Assembly: GCA_946811185.2 (NCBI GenBank)
Contig: OX328103.1
Location: 6,328,132-6,392,131, forward strand
Direction: 5' to 3'
DNA length: 64,000 nucleotides
Origin: Hippopus hippopus
Taxonomy: Eukaryota; Mollusca; Bivalvia; Cardiida; Cardiidae
Below are positions 13,001-37,922 of the stretch, piece after piece. The notes beneath the pieces are model-generated. The model did not search any database. It saw only the letters and a program-made list of their open reading frames with translations, and was not told where the DNA came from. The stretch's first letter is position 1. Each line of letters begins with the position of its first letter. Made by a program: the position numbers and the translations under genes.

Positions 13001-14620
13001 AAATTTGTCTCTGAAAGGACATTGTGAGACAAGGAGACAATGCTTGTTGCAAGTATTTTGTACTTTTCCAACAATGATTTACACCATTTTGAGGAAAAAT
13101 TCTATCATTCAAGCAGCATTCACTTTCAAGCATGCATTTTTTCCTTTTCCCACAACATTTTCAAAAGGCTTCTTCCTTTGGGCAGGCCTTTTGAAAAACA
13201 TGGAAAAGTAGAAAATGCTGGTAGTCAGCTTTTCTTTTCCCACATTTTCCCGCTTTTAGCCCTTTCGAAGAAAATATTGATCAATTCAAGCATATTAAAA
13301 CTGTTGTCTTGAAATACTTTCAACTTGGACTAGTGTTGGATTTTGTCGTCTGCTAAAGACACAATTTGATTTGGTATTTTACCCTTTTGCCAGATGGCAA
13401 AATTCTTTTTATTTTCCAAATTGAAGGCATTTGCAGATAAAAATTTTGAATTTCATTTTATGAGATCTGTCTCTTGTAAACAGAAAAACTTCGAAAATAT
13501 GGTATTTTCTCCTTTTCCAACATTGCTTTCGGTAGCCTTCTACCACAGGGTCATCAAAACAAGGTAAAAGGTTAACTCTTTACCAAACGACAAAATTTTA
13601 GACTGGTCCAAATTGAAAGCACTTGCAGACGACAAATTAACATAACTCAAAAATTGAAATTTGTTTTCAGCAGGGTAGAAAACATTGTAGGAAAAGGAGA
13701 AAATGCTGGTTTCCAGCATTTTCTCCTTTTACCACAATGTTTTCAAAAGGCTTGTATCTCAGGGTTGTAAAAACCAGGGCTTGTTTGGTAAAGGGTTAAT
13801 GCAAGTCACTGTGGAATTCAACAGGCTTTTGTCATGGATGTACTTGTTACCAAATGACAAAATTTTGGACTTGTTCATATTCGAAGCATTTGTAGACAAC
13901 AAAATTAGATGTGGAGTGAATGGTGAGATTTGTCTCAGCAAGGGTAGAAAACACTATGGGAAGAGGAGAAAATGCTGGTTCTCCTTTTTATATGCCCAAA
14001 GGGTCATATTATGTTATAGCCCCGGTTGTCCTTCCGTCTGTCTGTCCGTCAGTCCGTCGGTTAGCAATTTCTTGTGTACACAACTCCTCCTACAGTTTCC
14101 ATTGGAATAAGTTCAAACTTACCACAACGGATCTCTATGATGTGTACTTGTGCATGTGACTCTTAAAATTTGGATCTCTTTAGGCGTTCTAGATTTTAAC
14201 CCATTTCACTGACAAGCCCCTTCGGGCATATATGTGCCGCTCTGCTAAGCTCGTCTCCTGATGCTTTCAAGAGCCTTCTTTTCCAAGGTCATCAAAACTC
14301 AGGATCATATTGTGAAGTGTTATCTGTAAATTTAGCCCTAGCTTGGTTCTGGTGGAATCCAGGAAATACATGAATGTGGAAGCTGTGGCCATGATAAGAC
14401 TGAAATGATGTTGAAAGTGGCGTAAAATACCATTCAATCAATCAATCAATCAACTGTAATTTTTTTTTTTCAACTTTCAGCATTGAAATCTTACCGAGCC
14501 CAGAGGCAGTTAGAGGATAGAAAAGCCGTAGCTAGTATGTCCTTCAAGGATGCGGGTGAAGGTCCTATACCTAAGACATACTCTTACAATCCGACAAAGA
14601 AGAAGCTTACCATGTCATAG
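960..14620 (+). CDS. OXA1L: OXA1L, mitochondrial inner-membrane insertase (3' part, five exons)
   Basis: The spliced exons 960-1045, 4007-4171, 5829-5933, 8342-8498 and 14481-14620 give the C-terminal 216 or so residues of an Oxa1/YidC/Alb3 family protein. Phases join at every junction. Family landmarks are FLGPFMQAPIFM (the end of the first core helix, as in animal OXA1L), the GGYWWFLDLTEPDPYYILP loop, and the ALHWMTNNMFSLAQ helix. Predicted membrane segments lie at the exon 2 start, exon 2 end, exon 3 end and exon 4 start. The tail is basic (KKKLTMS then TAG), fitting a matrix tail that contacts the mitochondrial ribosome. In the family the protein inserts mitochondrially encoded and some nuclear-encoded proteins into the inner membrane. 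The N-terminal targeting sequence and first exons lie outside the window. Introns are packed with TTAA-HP MITEs and larger repeats. Confidence 0.94.
1055..1344. repeat. ACATGTAC-rich degenerate tandem repeat, left part
   Basis: Units of about 50-60 bp, each with the palindromic ACATGTAC and TAAACACATYACTTA. It resumes at 2805 after an inserted element. Confidence 0.75.
1345..2804. mobile_element. 1.46 kb hAT-like non-autonomous element
   Basis: Inverted ends CAGAGCTCCAGATA / TATCTGGAGCTCTG, flanked on both sides by ACTTAAT and inserted in the ACATGTAC repeat. The CAGAG ends suggest hAT, though hAT duplicates 8 bp. No transposase frame. An inner inverted pair near 1684 and 2174 (GTCAAATTTAAC / GTTAAATTTGAAC) suggests a nested element. 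Confidence 0.7.
2805..3032. repeat. ACATGTAC-rich degenerate tandem repeat, right part
   Basis: Continuation of the array at 1055-1344 after the 1345-2804 insertion. Confidence 0.75.
3033..3240 (-). mobile_element. TTAA-HP MITE, degraded
   Basis: Reverse orientation. The hairpin is lost to substitutions and the right end ATCTGGTAAAGGG is still clear. Confidence 0.6.
3273..3470 (-). mobile_element. TTAA-HP MITE
   Basis: Reverse orientation with intact hairpin tip and diverged outer ends. Confidence 0.75.
3477..3698 (+). mobile_element. TTAA-HP MITE, full length
   Basis: TTAA before CTCTTTACCAAACGAC; the right end reads GGTAAAGAG followed by TTGA. Hairpin present. Confidence 0.88.
3709..3939 (+). 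mobile_element. TTAA-HP MITE, full length
   Basis: TTAA on both sides. It follows the previous copy by ten bases and ends 67 bases before an OXA1L exon. The hairpin tip is altered. Confidence 0.85.
4007..4171 (+). CDS. OXA1L: OXA1L coding exon b
   Basis: It is 55 whole codons between TTTTGTAG and donor GTATAG. It encodes a membrane helix (APIFMTVYLSLSKM), the conserved GGYWWF loop and the next helix (YILPFITSATLALML). Confidence 0.94.
4187..5317 (+). mobile_element. pearl-like element with about 165 bp tandem core
   Basis: Left end has CACTGGCCAAAGGCCAGCAG, and the core has about five units near 165 bp marked by GGCCTAGGGCTACCAAATTT. The right end is GAGCGATACAGGGCCATCATG then GCCCTCTTGTTT with a short hairpin. 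This architecture matches bivalve pearl/Helitron-like elements. Confidence 0.65.
5579..5800 (+). mobile_element. TTAA-HP MITE, full length
   Basis: TTAA on both sides and intact hairpin except one tip mismatch. It ends 28 bases before OXA1L exon c. Confidence 0.9.
5829..5933 (+). CDS. OXA1L: OXA1L coding exon c
   Basis: It is 35 whole codons (FGVDSQKVGEKSF to SRFSS) between TGTTTTAG and donor GTAAGT. It holds the helix RTIPLIVFFFMS. A TTAA-HP MITE ends only about 28 bases before this exon, so the polypyrimidine and branch region is squeezed between the two. Confidence 0.93.
6305..6440 (+). mobile_element. TTAA-HP MITE fragment
   Basis: Left half to the first hairpin arm only. Confidence 0.55.
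6558..6773 (+). mobile_element. TTAA-HP MITE
   Basis: Left end CTCTATACCAAACAAC and imperfect hairpin. It runs directly into the next copy. Confidence 0.75.
6774..6977 (+). mobile_element. TTAA-HP MITE with lost right hairpin arm
   Basis: The sequence jumps from GGTAACCA to CAATGTTTTC, removing one arm. The right end GGTAAAGGG is followed by TTAA. Confidence 0.8.
7052..7435. mobile_element. MITE of the GTGAAAAGGGGG-end family
   Basis: Inverted ends near GAGCCAT...GTGAAAAGGGGGTTTAATG and CATTAAGCCCCCTTTTCAC. It has inner GGATCCATAAAATCCATTTTG and CAGCCTGTGCATACTGCAC. Copies occur near 24730, 25088, 44212 and 54466. Confidence 0.7.
7436..8058. other. OXA1L intron, nothing recognised
   Basis: AT-rich, no coding or repeat family recognised. 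Confidence 0.5.
8059..8118. mobile_element. isolated TTAA-HP hairpin remnant
   Basis: Palindrome AGTGGGAAAAGGAGAAAT / GATTTCTCCTTTTCC with a changed tip. The ends of the element are not recognisable. Confidence 0.55.
8342..8498 (+). CDS. OXA1L: OXA1L coding exon d
   Basis: Acceptor TTACTTTTCAG, donor GTAAGT. It has 52 codons plus one base and encodes AMALHWMTNNMFSLAQ, the last membrane helix of the family, then a hydrophilic matrix tail. Confidence 0.95.
8516..8697. mobile_element. palindromic MITE (TTCACCA ends)
   Basis: Near-symmetrical foldback: CGTATTCACCAGCCATTCTT against TTCTTAAGGATGTTTGGTGAAT, with AGAAGT pairs inside. A second copy is at 27929. Confidence 0.7.
8800..10398 (+). mobile_element. 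pearl-like element with seven 158 bp tandem units
   Basis: Left end ATTATGCCCCCCTTCAAAGA with GTCGGTCCGTCGG repeats. Units of 158 bp start near 8882, 9039, 9197, 9355, 9513, 9671 and 9829, each with TTGTCCGGATGATAACTAGA and GGTCAAGGTCACAGTGACC. The right end is GTAGGGGGGCATGAC...CATCTTGTTTC. Open frames here are only repeat translations. Confidence 0.75.
10658..12389 (-). mobile_element. TTAA-HP MITE split by a pearl-like element
   Basis: Pieces 10658-10778 and about 12289-12389 together make one reverse-oriented copy. Both outer ends sit on TTAA in the host foldback sequence GACTTAAG, giving a documented target duplication. Confidence 0.88.
10779..12288 (+). mobile_element. pearl-like element with two kinds of about 160 bp tandem unit
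   Basis: Left end TTAGCTCACCTGAGCATGAAG. Three units of about 165-175 bp (near 10884, 11047, 11222) are followed by about five 160 bp units (TTTGTCATCTCCAG and GTTATTCCC landmarks). The right end is AGGTGAGCGATATAGGACC then ATCATGGTCCTCTTGTTT. Confidence 0.75.
12449..12670 (+). mobile_element. TTAA-HP MITE, first of a tandem pair
   Basis: Contains a perfect 67 bp palindrome at 12553-12619 centred on 12586. The unit from about 12427 is repeated almost unchanged at 12671. Confidence 0.9.
12694..12914 (+). mobile_element. TTAA-HP MITE, second of a tandem pair
   Basis: Nearly identical to the preceding copy, including its left flank CCTTTGCCAAACAATCCTCC. This points to tandem duplication rather than a second insertion. 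Confidence 0.9.
12915..13200 (+). mobile_element. TTAA-HP MITE, degraded
   Basis: Left half recognisable (ATTTGCCAGACG...GCAGACTGC). The hairpin is broken up and partly repeated. Confidence 0.55.
13383..13571 (+). mobile_element. TTAA-HP MITE, degraded with lost hairpin arm
   Basis: Left end TTTTGCCAGATGGC, right end GGTAAAAGG then TTAA shared with the next copy. Confidence 0.65.
13576..13795 (+). mobile_element. TTAA-HP MITE, full length
   Basis: TTAA on both sides and a near-perfect hairpin (GGTTTCCAGC tip). Confidence 0.9.
13845..13984 (+). mobile_element. TTAA-HP MITE, truncated at the hairpin
   Basis: Left half up to AAAATGCTGGTT, then cut by the next element. Confidence 0.7.
13985..14245 (+). 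mobile_element. short pearl-like element
   Basis: Ends ATATGCCCAAAGGGTCATATT and CCCCTTCGGGCATATATGTG, with CCGTCTGTCTGTCCGTC inside. A related start lies at 55826. Confidence 0.55.
14320..14456 (+). mobile_element. SINE-like 3' tail with (AATC)n
   Basis: Ends GATGTTGAAAGTGGCGTAAA followed by four or five AATC repeats, the form of many mollusc SINE tails. It ends about 25 bases before the last OXA1L exon. The tRNA-like head was not seen. Confidence 0.45.
14481..14620 (+). CDS. OXA1L: OXA1L last coding exon and stop
   Basis: Acceptor CAACTTTCAG. Two bases complete the split serine codon, then 45 codons and TAG at 14618-14620. The lysine-rich end matches the basic C-terminal tail of the family. 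A possible AATAAA is at 15805-15810, but the true 3' end cannot be fixed. Confidence 0.92.
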
Positions 14621-14727
14621 TAGTGTGTTGTAGTACTGTGATATAGTACTGCCGTATTGGTGTATTTATAAGGCTGAGGGGCATTTCCTTGCCTGTACTG
14701 ACCAACTATACTTAATCGTACTCTTTT

Positions 14728-14946
14728 ATCCATTACCACACAATGCCGGTTTTTAATGACCCTAGGAAAGAAGCTTTTTGAAAACACTGTGGGAAAAGGA
14801 GAAAATGCTGGTAACCAGCATTTTCTCCTTTTCCCACAATGTTTTCTACCCTATCAAAGAATTGCACCATTTTAGCCACACCAAAATTGCTGTCTGCAAA
14901 TGTTTTAAATTTGGACAAGGCTAAAATTTTGTCATCTGGTAAAGGC
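14728..14946 (-). mobile_element. TTAA-HP MITE, full length
   Basis: Reverse orientation with near-perfect hairpin, in the OXA1L 3' flank. Confidence 0.87.
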
Positions 14947-15230
14947 TTAAATAGTAAAATTCTAAATTTCTTATGTAAAAAAAAAATTAATGAGCTAAAC
15001 CATTTTTGATTGGCTAACAAGTATGGTTTATCCAGTCAGAACTTGTGCTACTTTGAATCTAAATGAATTCTTGAGAAGTATAATAAGAAAGTAATTCGAA
15101 ATGGTTGGTAAGTAAGGGCTTTGGAGTAATAGGCTCTCAGCGACAGGTGATAGAATGGCAAGAAAGTCTGCATATGAATGAAGCAATTTCTCCTTTTGCT
15201 GTACTGTTTTCACTGGCTTTCATGTATTAA

Positions 15231-15371
15231 CTCTTTACCTTAAAATCCCAATCCAATGAAGTTTTGTGGGAAAAGGAGAAAATGCTGATTACCAGCATTT
15301 TCTGCCTTTCCCGTGTTTTCAAATGGCCTTCTTCTCAGGGTTGTTAAAACTCAGGATTGTGTGGTGAAGGG
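15231..15371 (+). mobile_element. TTAA-HP MITE with internal deletion
   Basis: TTAA at both ends, but the left arm region between CTCTTTACC and TTTTGTGGG is missing. Confidence 0.75.
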
Positions 15372-15432
15372 TTAACTCTGAACATACCGAGTAGTCCAAT
15401 CTTTGATCTTCACACTGAGATATTCTGGTTAA

Positions 15433-15654
15433 CCCTTTACAACACAATTCCAAGTTTTAACAACCTGAGAAAGAGGCTATTCGAAAACATTGTGTGAAAA
15501 GGGGTAAATGCTGGTAACCAGCATTTTTCCTCCTTTTCCCACAATGTTTTCTACTCTATCGCAGATAAAACTCAGCATTTGAGTCAAATTTAATTTGTTG
15601 TCTGCAAATGCTTTTAATTTGAACAAGTCTGAATTTTGTCACCTGTTAAGGGGT
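15433..15654 (-). mobile_element. TTAA-HP MITE, full length
   Basis: TTAA, then CCCTTTACAACACAATTCC. Hairpin slightly imperfect. Confidence 0.85.
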
Positions 15655-15874
15655 TAGCAGGAGAGGAATTTGGGCTATAGTTGATAGACAATTATGCTGA
15701 AATGTTACTGTTCAAGGATTTTGTAAAAACTTGAATTATGTTAAGCATGTATGTTTAGTGTCTAGATAATAGACATTTTGAGTTTTGTGAAAAATGCTTT
15801 TATAAATAAATGTGTTACAAAAAAATAGCTTATATTTGTATATAATACTACCAATACAAGAAAGTTGCAGATTA

Positions 15875-16131
15875 TTATCCCCCGCCGAAGGCGGAGGGAT
15901 ATAGTTTTAGTGTTGTCCGTCCTTCCGTGTGTCCATCCGGGAGAATATCTCCAATACCATTGGACGGAATTTCGTGAAACTTTATACATGTGTATAATAA
16001 CCCATTCCGCCGAGACAATTTTTTTTTTTTTTTGATTTGATGAAAAATGGCCTGCTGGGAGTGATTTTAAGTTACGCGGTCAAGTAAATTTTTCGGCGGG
16101 GGATATCATTTCAATGAAATTGCTTGTGATG
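15875..16131 (+). mobile_element. short pearl-like element (CCCCCGCCGAAGGCGG end)
   Basis: Left-end hairpin CCGCCGAAGGCGG, GTCCGTCCTTCCG run, and right end TTCGGCGGGGGATATCATTT. Confidence 0.6.
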
Positions 16132-16234
16132 ATTTACACAGGATTGAAACAGTATGCTAGTAAGATACAACTTTTTCTTTTATGTTTGATTAACCAGGTT
16201 TTCATAACACTGAAAAACAGAGCTCCATGAAAAT

Positions 16235-16349
16235 GTAATGGGAAGAGAAAATCCAGGTAACCAACATTTTCTCCTTTATCCACAATGTTTTGATTCAAAA
16301 GTATTATTCTCCAGGGTCATCAGATGTTCAGGGTGTGTAGTAAAGGGTT
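16235..16349 (+). mobile_element. TTAA-HP MITE fragment
   Basis: Hairpin and right end only, diverged. Confidence 0.55.
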
Positions 16350-16476
16350 GTATCCAGTGAAAGCATAAGAAGACAACAAAATATGGTTTCAAGAATGGGC
16401 CTTGCACAGAGTAGAAAACTGTGGAAATAGGAGAAAATGCCGGTAAACAGAAAATGTAAATACATGTATGAAACAA

Positions 16477-17320
16477 AAATTGAAGACCAGTTTATAGAAT
16501 GATGAGTTTAATTGTTCATAATCATTCACAAACAAAAGGTCACACTGATTTTTATTTATCTCAAGATTCTTAACCTTTTTTTGTTGGAACTCTCATCAAA
16601 ATCTAGTGCAGTTGTTTTTTGTAATTCCCTGTGGTGTACCTCCCCCTACATAACGCATTACAATATTATGTAAAGCGCAAGAAACATATGGTAAATGTGC
16701 ATGAATTACGTCATATTTCTGTCTGGTTGAACGGTACACACTGTTTACCTAGGTAACTAGTGCGTGGGAACTACTATTTCCGCCTACAATCAAAGAGTTA
16801 CTGAAGCATTTACAGTAAATGTCAATGGTCATAACCATGAATTATCAAACCTTATAATCCACCATTATTTTCCAATAAATTACCGAAAAGCATGAAATAA
16901 ATAGTTTTCTTGACTCTCAGTACCAAAGAAGTAAATAACACTTTGAAACAGCTTTAAATACAGTTCCACTGTAAGATAAAGAGACAGTTTTGAAATCATC
17001 TTGAAAAAAGTAGTTCTGTGCAGTCTGATTTGATCTGCACTGTCCACAAAAGCTTCTTGTGTTATCTATAGTAAGAAAAGAGTTAAACAGGGTATTCAGG
17101 TTTCTATAATCACACAAAACTTCATATTCCATCTCCCAGAATGCAAAACGACCAACATGTTATTGAAATACCAAAATTGTATCTTAATTTACAAAATACA
17201 ACCTTCCAGTTTCTGTGCGCCTGCCAAAAAAAGTATATTACGTTGTATTTATTTGTTTTTTTCAAGAAATTTTGATTCTTGGCAAAAAATCGTTATAGGT
17301 CCCTTAGCTCCAACTAACGT
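16477..17320. other. spacer, nothing recognised
   Basis: AT-rich sequence between OXA1L and OSGEP with no supported gene or repeat. Confidence 0.5.
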
Positions 17321-17486
17321 CAAAATTTTCTAGACTCCACTACAGACGACAAATTAAATATGATTCAAACAACAAAATTTGGCCTTGGAAGGGTAGAAAA
17401 CATTGTGGCAAAAAAGGAGAGAATGCTGGTTACCAGCATTTTCTCTTTTTCCCACAATCTTTTCAAAAGCCTTCTTCAGGGTCTTT
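17321..17486 (+). mobile_element. TTAA-HP MITE, left-truncated
   Basis: Hairpin good. The right end stops at CAGGGTCTTTAA, where the next copy begins. Confidence 0.75.
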
Positions 17487-17488
17487 AA

Positions 17489-17709
17489 CTCTATACCATA
17501 TGACAAAATTTTAGACTTGTCCAAATTGAAAGCATTTACAAAAGACAGATTAGAGGTTGCTAAAATGACCAGATTTGTTTGTTGTAGTGCAGAAAACATT
17601 GTGGGAAAAGGAGAAAATGCTGATTATCAGCATTTTCTCCTTTTCCCACAATTTTTTCAAAAGCCTTCATTGACAGGGTCGTTAAAAGTCAGGATTGTGT
17701 GGTAAATGG
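17489..17709 (+). mobile_element. TTAA-HP MITE with paired arm substitution
   Basis: TTAA on both sides. The hairpin tip reads GCTGATTATCAGC instead of GCTGGTTACCAGC, so both arms changed together (centre 17625). Confidence 0.9.
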
Positions 17710-17728
17710 TTAATACTATAGATTTTAA

Positions 17729-17954
17729 CCCTTTACCAAACAATCCCTGGTTTTTATGACCAAGAGGAAGAAGCCTTCTGAAAACATTGTGGGAAAAGGA
17801 GAAAATGCTGGTAACCAGCATTTTCTCCTTTTCCCACAATGTTTTCTACTCTTCTACTCTAAAGTCATGTTTCAATTTTCGAGTCATGTTTATTTTGTCG
17901 TCTGCAAATGCTTTCAATTTGAACAAGTCTAAAATTTTGTCGTTGGGTAAAGAG
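17729..17954 (-). mobile_element. TTAA-HP MITE, full length
   Basis: TTAA on both sides and perfect hairpin. Confidence 0.9.
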
Positions 17955-17982
17955 TTAAATTAAGTTCAACAACTACTATTAA

Positions 17983-18197
17983 CCCTTTACAACATAATCC
18001 TGAGCTTTAATGACCCGTAAGAGAAACCCTATTTAAACATTGTTGAAAAAGAAAAAAATGCCGGAAACCAGTATTTTCTCCTTTTCCACAATATTTTCTA
18101 GCTTTTCAAAGAAAACTCAAATCATTCCAGATTTCATTTGTTGTCTGCAAATGCTTTCAATTTGGACAATATTAAAATTTTGTCGTTTGGTAGAGGG
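17983..18197 (-). mobile_element. TTAA-HP MITE, full length, diverged
   Basis: TTAA on both sides; hairpin with several mismatches. Confidence 0.8.
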
Positions 18198-18264
18198 TTA
18201 ATCACATGTGGCTGCTGAAAAAAACAAGACTTTGGTTTTCCAAAAGATTCATTCTGCTAATAAC

Positions 18265-18665
18265 CTGGGCCCGGTTTCACGAAAGAACTTGAGTCTCTTA
18301 TTTTGCTCAAGTCTGCTAACAGACTCATTTTCCGACTTGGGTTGAGTTCCTTATTTCAAATGCATTTTACTGACATTACCAGACTTTAGAATCTTTCTTA
18401 AATCCTTAGTAACTGTTGACACAAGTTTTCAGACTCAGCTCAGCAAGATAATGGACTTAGTCATTTAAAGAGACTTACGTCCTTTATCTGGATGAGTTGA
18501 GTGTGAAATGTTGTGTCAACTTACGATTTGAGAATGTTTTCTAAATCTGTTAATATTAGTAGAATGGGTCTCAAGTAATGAACTCAACTGAAGTCAGAAA
18601 TGGGTTCTGTCAGCAGTCTTGAGCAAAATAAAAGACTTAAGTTCTTTCGTGAAAGCGGGCCCTGG
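18265..18665. mobile_element. foldback MITE, uninterrupted copy
   Basis: Inverted ends GGGCCCGGTTTCACGAAAGA / TTCTTTCGTGAAAGCGGGCC, with CTTGAGTCTCTTATTTTGCT mirrored inside. It is the empty-site reference for the nested copy at 8691-12420. Confidence 0.85.
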
Positions 18666-18806
18666 ATTTGAACCCAAAACATTTTGTATATAAGAGGGTG
18701 GCATATTGCCCTAAGACTGAGATTCCTTATTTTCATGAGATACAATTTCTTACATGGACAGCAAACCTAGAGCTGAAATATAGTCATATCTGAATAAACT
18801 CTTTAT

Positions 18807-19024
18807 CCCTTTACCACACAATCTTGTGTTTTAGCAACCCTGAAGGAGGAGGCTTTTGAAAACATTGTAGGAACAGAAGAAAATGCTGGTATCCAGCATT
18901 TTCTCCTTTTCCAACAATGTTTTCTGCCTCTATACAATTTTATTATTTGAGCTACATTTAATTTGTCATCTTCAAATACTTTCAATTTTGGATAGGTCTA
19001 ACACTTTGTCATTTAGTAAAGAGT
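18807..19024 (-). mobile_element. TTAA-HP MITE
   Basis: Reverse orientation with near-perfect hairpin (ATCC in one tip arm). Confidence 0.82.
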
Positions 19025-19032
19025 GGACAGAT

Positions 19033-19100
19033 GAAAAAAGTTTAGACCTACCCATACTGGAAGCACTTGCAAACAATAAACTAAATAAGGCTAAATAATG
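19033..19100 (+). mobile_element. TTAA-HP MITE fragment
   Basis: Left part only (TTTAGACCTACCCATACTGG, AACAATAAACTAAATA). Confidence 0.45.
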
Positions 19101-19192
19101 GAATTTATCTTTGACTGCTTGGTGTTTAACACCATTTCCAGCATCATATGAGTTACATGGATTTACCTCTGACAGAGGAGTAATCATTTTGA

Positions 19193-20433
19193 AACAAGAG
19201 GGTCTTGATTGCCCTGTAGTCGCTCACCTGAACCTTTTGACCAAACATGACCCATTTTCAATCTCTTTCAAGATATTTTAACAATCATTCTACCAAGCTT
19301 TCATAATAATTTGACTCAAAATTTGGCCTCTAGCTTGTACACAAACTTTTTCTAGAATTTCTCTCAGTGACCTACTTTTTAGCCCAACATAGCCCATTTT
19401 CCAATTGTAGATATTATCAAAACAAAGATTCTGACCACCTTTCATTAGTATTTGACAGAAAATGTGGCCTCTAGAGTGTACACAAAGTTTTTTTTCAAGA
19501 TTTTCAAGACCTAGATTTTTACCCCATGTGACCCATTTTCAATTTCATCTTATTGGTCATCAAGACAAATATTCTGACTAATTTCATGAGTACTGGACAG
19601 AAAAAAATGACTGTAGAGCTACACAAGCTATTTCAAAGGTTTGACCTGGTGACCTAGTTTTTGACCCAATGTGACCCATTTTCAAACTCATTCAAGATAT
19701 CATTAAGACAAGCATTTAAACAAACATTCATGAGTATTTGACCTCAAGAGGGTACACAAGATTTTTCTAAGATTTTACCTATTGACCTAGTTTTGACCCG
19801 ACATGACCCATTTTCAAGCTCATCCAAACCATCATCAAGACAAACATTCTGACCAACTTTCAAGAGTATTGGACTGAAAATATGGCCTCTAGAGGGTACA
19901 CAAGGTTTTTCTAAGATTTGACCTAGTGACCTAGTTTTTGATCTAACATGACTCATCTTCAAACTCGTTCAAGATATCATCAAGACAAACATTCTGACCA
20001 AGTTTCAAGAGTATTGGACTAAAAATGTGGCCTCTAGAGCGTACACAAGGTTTTTCTAAGATTTGACCTAGTGACCTAGTTTTTGACCCAACCTGACCCA
20101 TTTTCAAACTTATCTGAGACTTTATCAAGACAAACATTCTGACTAAGTTTCATGAGTATTTGACTGAAAATGTGGCTGCTAGAGTGTACACAAGGTTTTT
20201 CTAAGATTTGACCTAGTGACCCAGTTTTTGACCTGACCTGACCCATTTTCAAACTCGTCTGAGATATTATCAAGACAAACATTCTGACCAAGTTTCACAA
20301 GTATCGGACTGAAAATGTGGCCTCTAAGAGGGTACACACAAGGAAAAGTTGACAACACACGACACACAATGGATGATTGACACAGCACGATCACAAAAGC
20401 TCACCTTGAGCACTTAGTGCTCAGGTGAGCTAA
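19193..20433 (-). mobile_element. pearl-like element with about 145 bp tandem core
   Basis: Reverse orientation: the AACAAGAGGGTCTTGATTGC end to the CTCAGGTGAGCTAA end. About eight units near 145 bp share CATGACCCATTTTCAA and TTTTTCTAAGATTTGACCT. Small frames on the minus strand are repeat translations. Confidence 0.75.
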
Positions 20434-20558
20434 CAATTGAGAGAAAGGAGAAAACGCTGGTTAAGATTTTTTGCCATTATAGACATTGTTGCTAAATTGT
20501 ACATGTAGTTATGCTGAGAAGATTTAACCTGTAGGCTGCAGAATGTGACTCAATGTTC

Positions 20559-20631
20559 TTTTGCAGACAATGTAGATCAAGATCAGACTGCACAGAAGAT
20601 GTAGTTAGATCTTGGATCTACATTGTCCGAT
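20559..20631. repeat. short foldback repeat (TAGATCAAGATCAGACTG)
   Basis: ACAATGTAGATCAAGATC mirrored by GATCTTGGATCTACATTGT. One of about eight dispersed copies. Confidence 0.65.
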
Positions 20632-20778
20632 ATGGAAATATTTTTCCTCCCAAAAATTCCTTTTAAAGTGCAACATTTGGGATTTTACTATCGGCTTGAA
20701 TGTTTCAATAAACTTATTTAGCAGGTTAAGGGTTAATTATATGACCATCTGTGTCTCTGAGTCCACGTGAGATTGTTG

Positions 20779-36425
<15,647 letters not shown>

Positions 36426-36654
36426 TTTTATATATTATTGTCAACTGGAAAAAAAAAAGACAAAAAATCAAATGTTTTGCACACAATTGCAAACTATAAC
36501 TAACAAAATGGACAGCAAAATATCTGAGCAGAGGGTGAACAAGTGCTACTTGGTTATCTGTTACAAAAAAATTCATGCTGATTTGCAGAAAGTTTACTGA
36601 TACAATCTTTTAGAGAAATAATAGTTTAGCTGTTACAACAATAAATAATAATTT

Positions 36655-36730
36655 ACAAAACAATCCTGAGTTTTCACAACCCTGGGAAAGAAGATAAACA
36701 GTATTTTCTCCTCTTCTTACAGTGTGTTCT
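36655..36730 (-). mobile_element. TTAA-HP MITE remnant
   Basis: ACAAAACAATCCTGAGTTTT end fused to a hairpin remnant. Confidence 0.45.
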
Positions 36731-36731
36731 G

Positions 36732-36952
36732 TCTCTTTACCACACAATGACGCCTTTTGACGCCCCTAAAAAAGAGGCCTTTTGAAAACATTGTGGGAAA
36801 AGGAGAAAATGCTGGTAATCAGCATTTCTCCTTTTCCCACAAAGTTTTCTACCCTATCAAAGAAAAGTTGCGTCATTTGAGCCACTATGAAATTGTCGTC
36901 TGCAAATGCTTTCAATTTGGATAGGTCTTAAATTTTGCCGTGTGGTAAAGGG
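36732..36952 (-). mobile_element. TTAA-HP MITE, full length (subfamily b)
   Basis: Almost identical to 26302-26522. TTAA on the right. Confidence 0.88.
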
Positions 36953-36968
36953 TTAAAAAACAATTTCC

Positions 36969-37052
36969 ACCATTTCAGTCATATTACTATGTCATCTGTA
37001 AATGATTTGGACAAGTCCAACATTTTATCGTTTGGTAAAAACTTGATACTGG
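36969..37052 (-). mobile_element. TTAA-HP MITE fragment
   Basis: Right end only (GACAAGTCCAACATTTTATC, GTTTGGTAAAAAC). Confidence 0.5.
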
Positions 37053-37105
37053 TTGCATCATTTCATAGTAGGTAGCAAGTTAAGTTAAAAATGAATGACA
37101 GACGA

Positions 37106-37922
37106 CTAGCCCCAAAGACAACTTGTCCCAAGAGAACTTGCCCCACAAAAAAACTTGCCCCAATACAACTCACCCCACATTTAGAAGACAAGTCACCCCA
37201 AACTGAAGACAACTTGCCCCACACAGAAGACAACTTGTCCCAAGTTTATGAAAACATGGACTAGCTCACAGAATTCGAAGAATCTCCCCAAGTTAAAAAA
37301 ATCGCCTAAAATCTAGCAAAATTCTTGTCCCGAGCATAAAAATTCCTTATGGATTGGTTATCAGTTCATGAAAATAACGATCTATTTGCTGCTAATCTAT
37401 TACAATACACGTAATTTACTGAAATACAAAAGTAATTTCCTTGGATTTAAAAACGTAGTTTTAACGGCTTATTGTCAAATGTATCTATAGGTCTACCAGA
37501 AAAGCAATCATGAAAGACTTATCATTAAACGAACGACTGACAGGTCGGTTTGCCCGTCTATTTTTCTATGTGTCTAATGATTAATTGATTGATTGAAAAG
37601 AACTGGTATATTGACAGTATGATAGGATATTCATTCCTTGTGCTGAATATGTCAGGGATGTCAAACTGATCCAAGTTAGCATCATTCATGCTAACTTACA
37701 TGTTCAATATAATTGGTGTATTGTTCTCTTTCTTCTTTCTTTTGATCAAGTGATTGAAGATTACATACTGGTGATAGTAGTAAACTGGGGCAAGTTGTAC
37801 TCGATGTGGGGCGAGTTGTCTCATAATTTGGGGGAGTTGTCTTCTGAAGGTTGGGCCAGTTGTCTTGTGGCAAGTTTTTTGTGGGGCGAGTTATCTTGGG
37901 GCGAGTTGTCTTTGGGGCGAGT
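37106..37922. mobile_element. foldback element with subrepeated inverted arms
   Basis: Left arm GCCCCAAAGACAACTTGTCC and following short GACAACTTGCCCCA subrepeats; right arm is the mirror (GGGGCGAGTTGTCTTTGGGGC ending near 37918). The middle, about 37340-37780, is unique AT-rich sequence. Arms built of short subrepeats resemble FB-type elements. Confidence 0.72.

Noticed and set aside
19193..20433. Four stacked minus-strand frames of about 70 residues each
   Set aside because: Each is the same 145 bp repeat translated; they belong to the pearl-like element.
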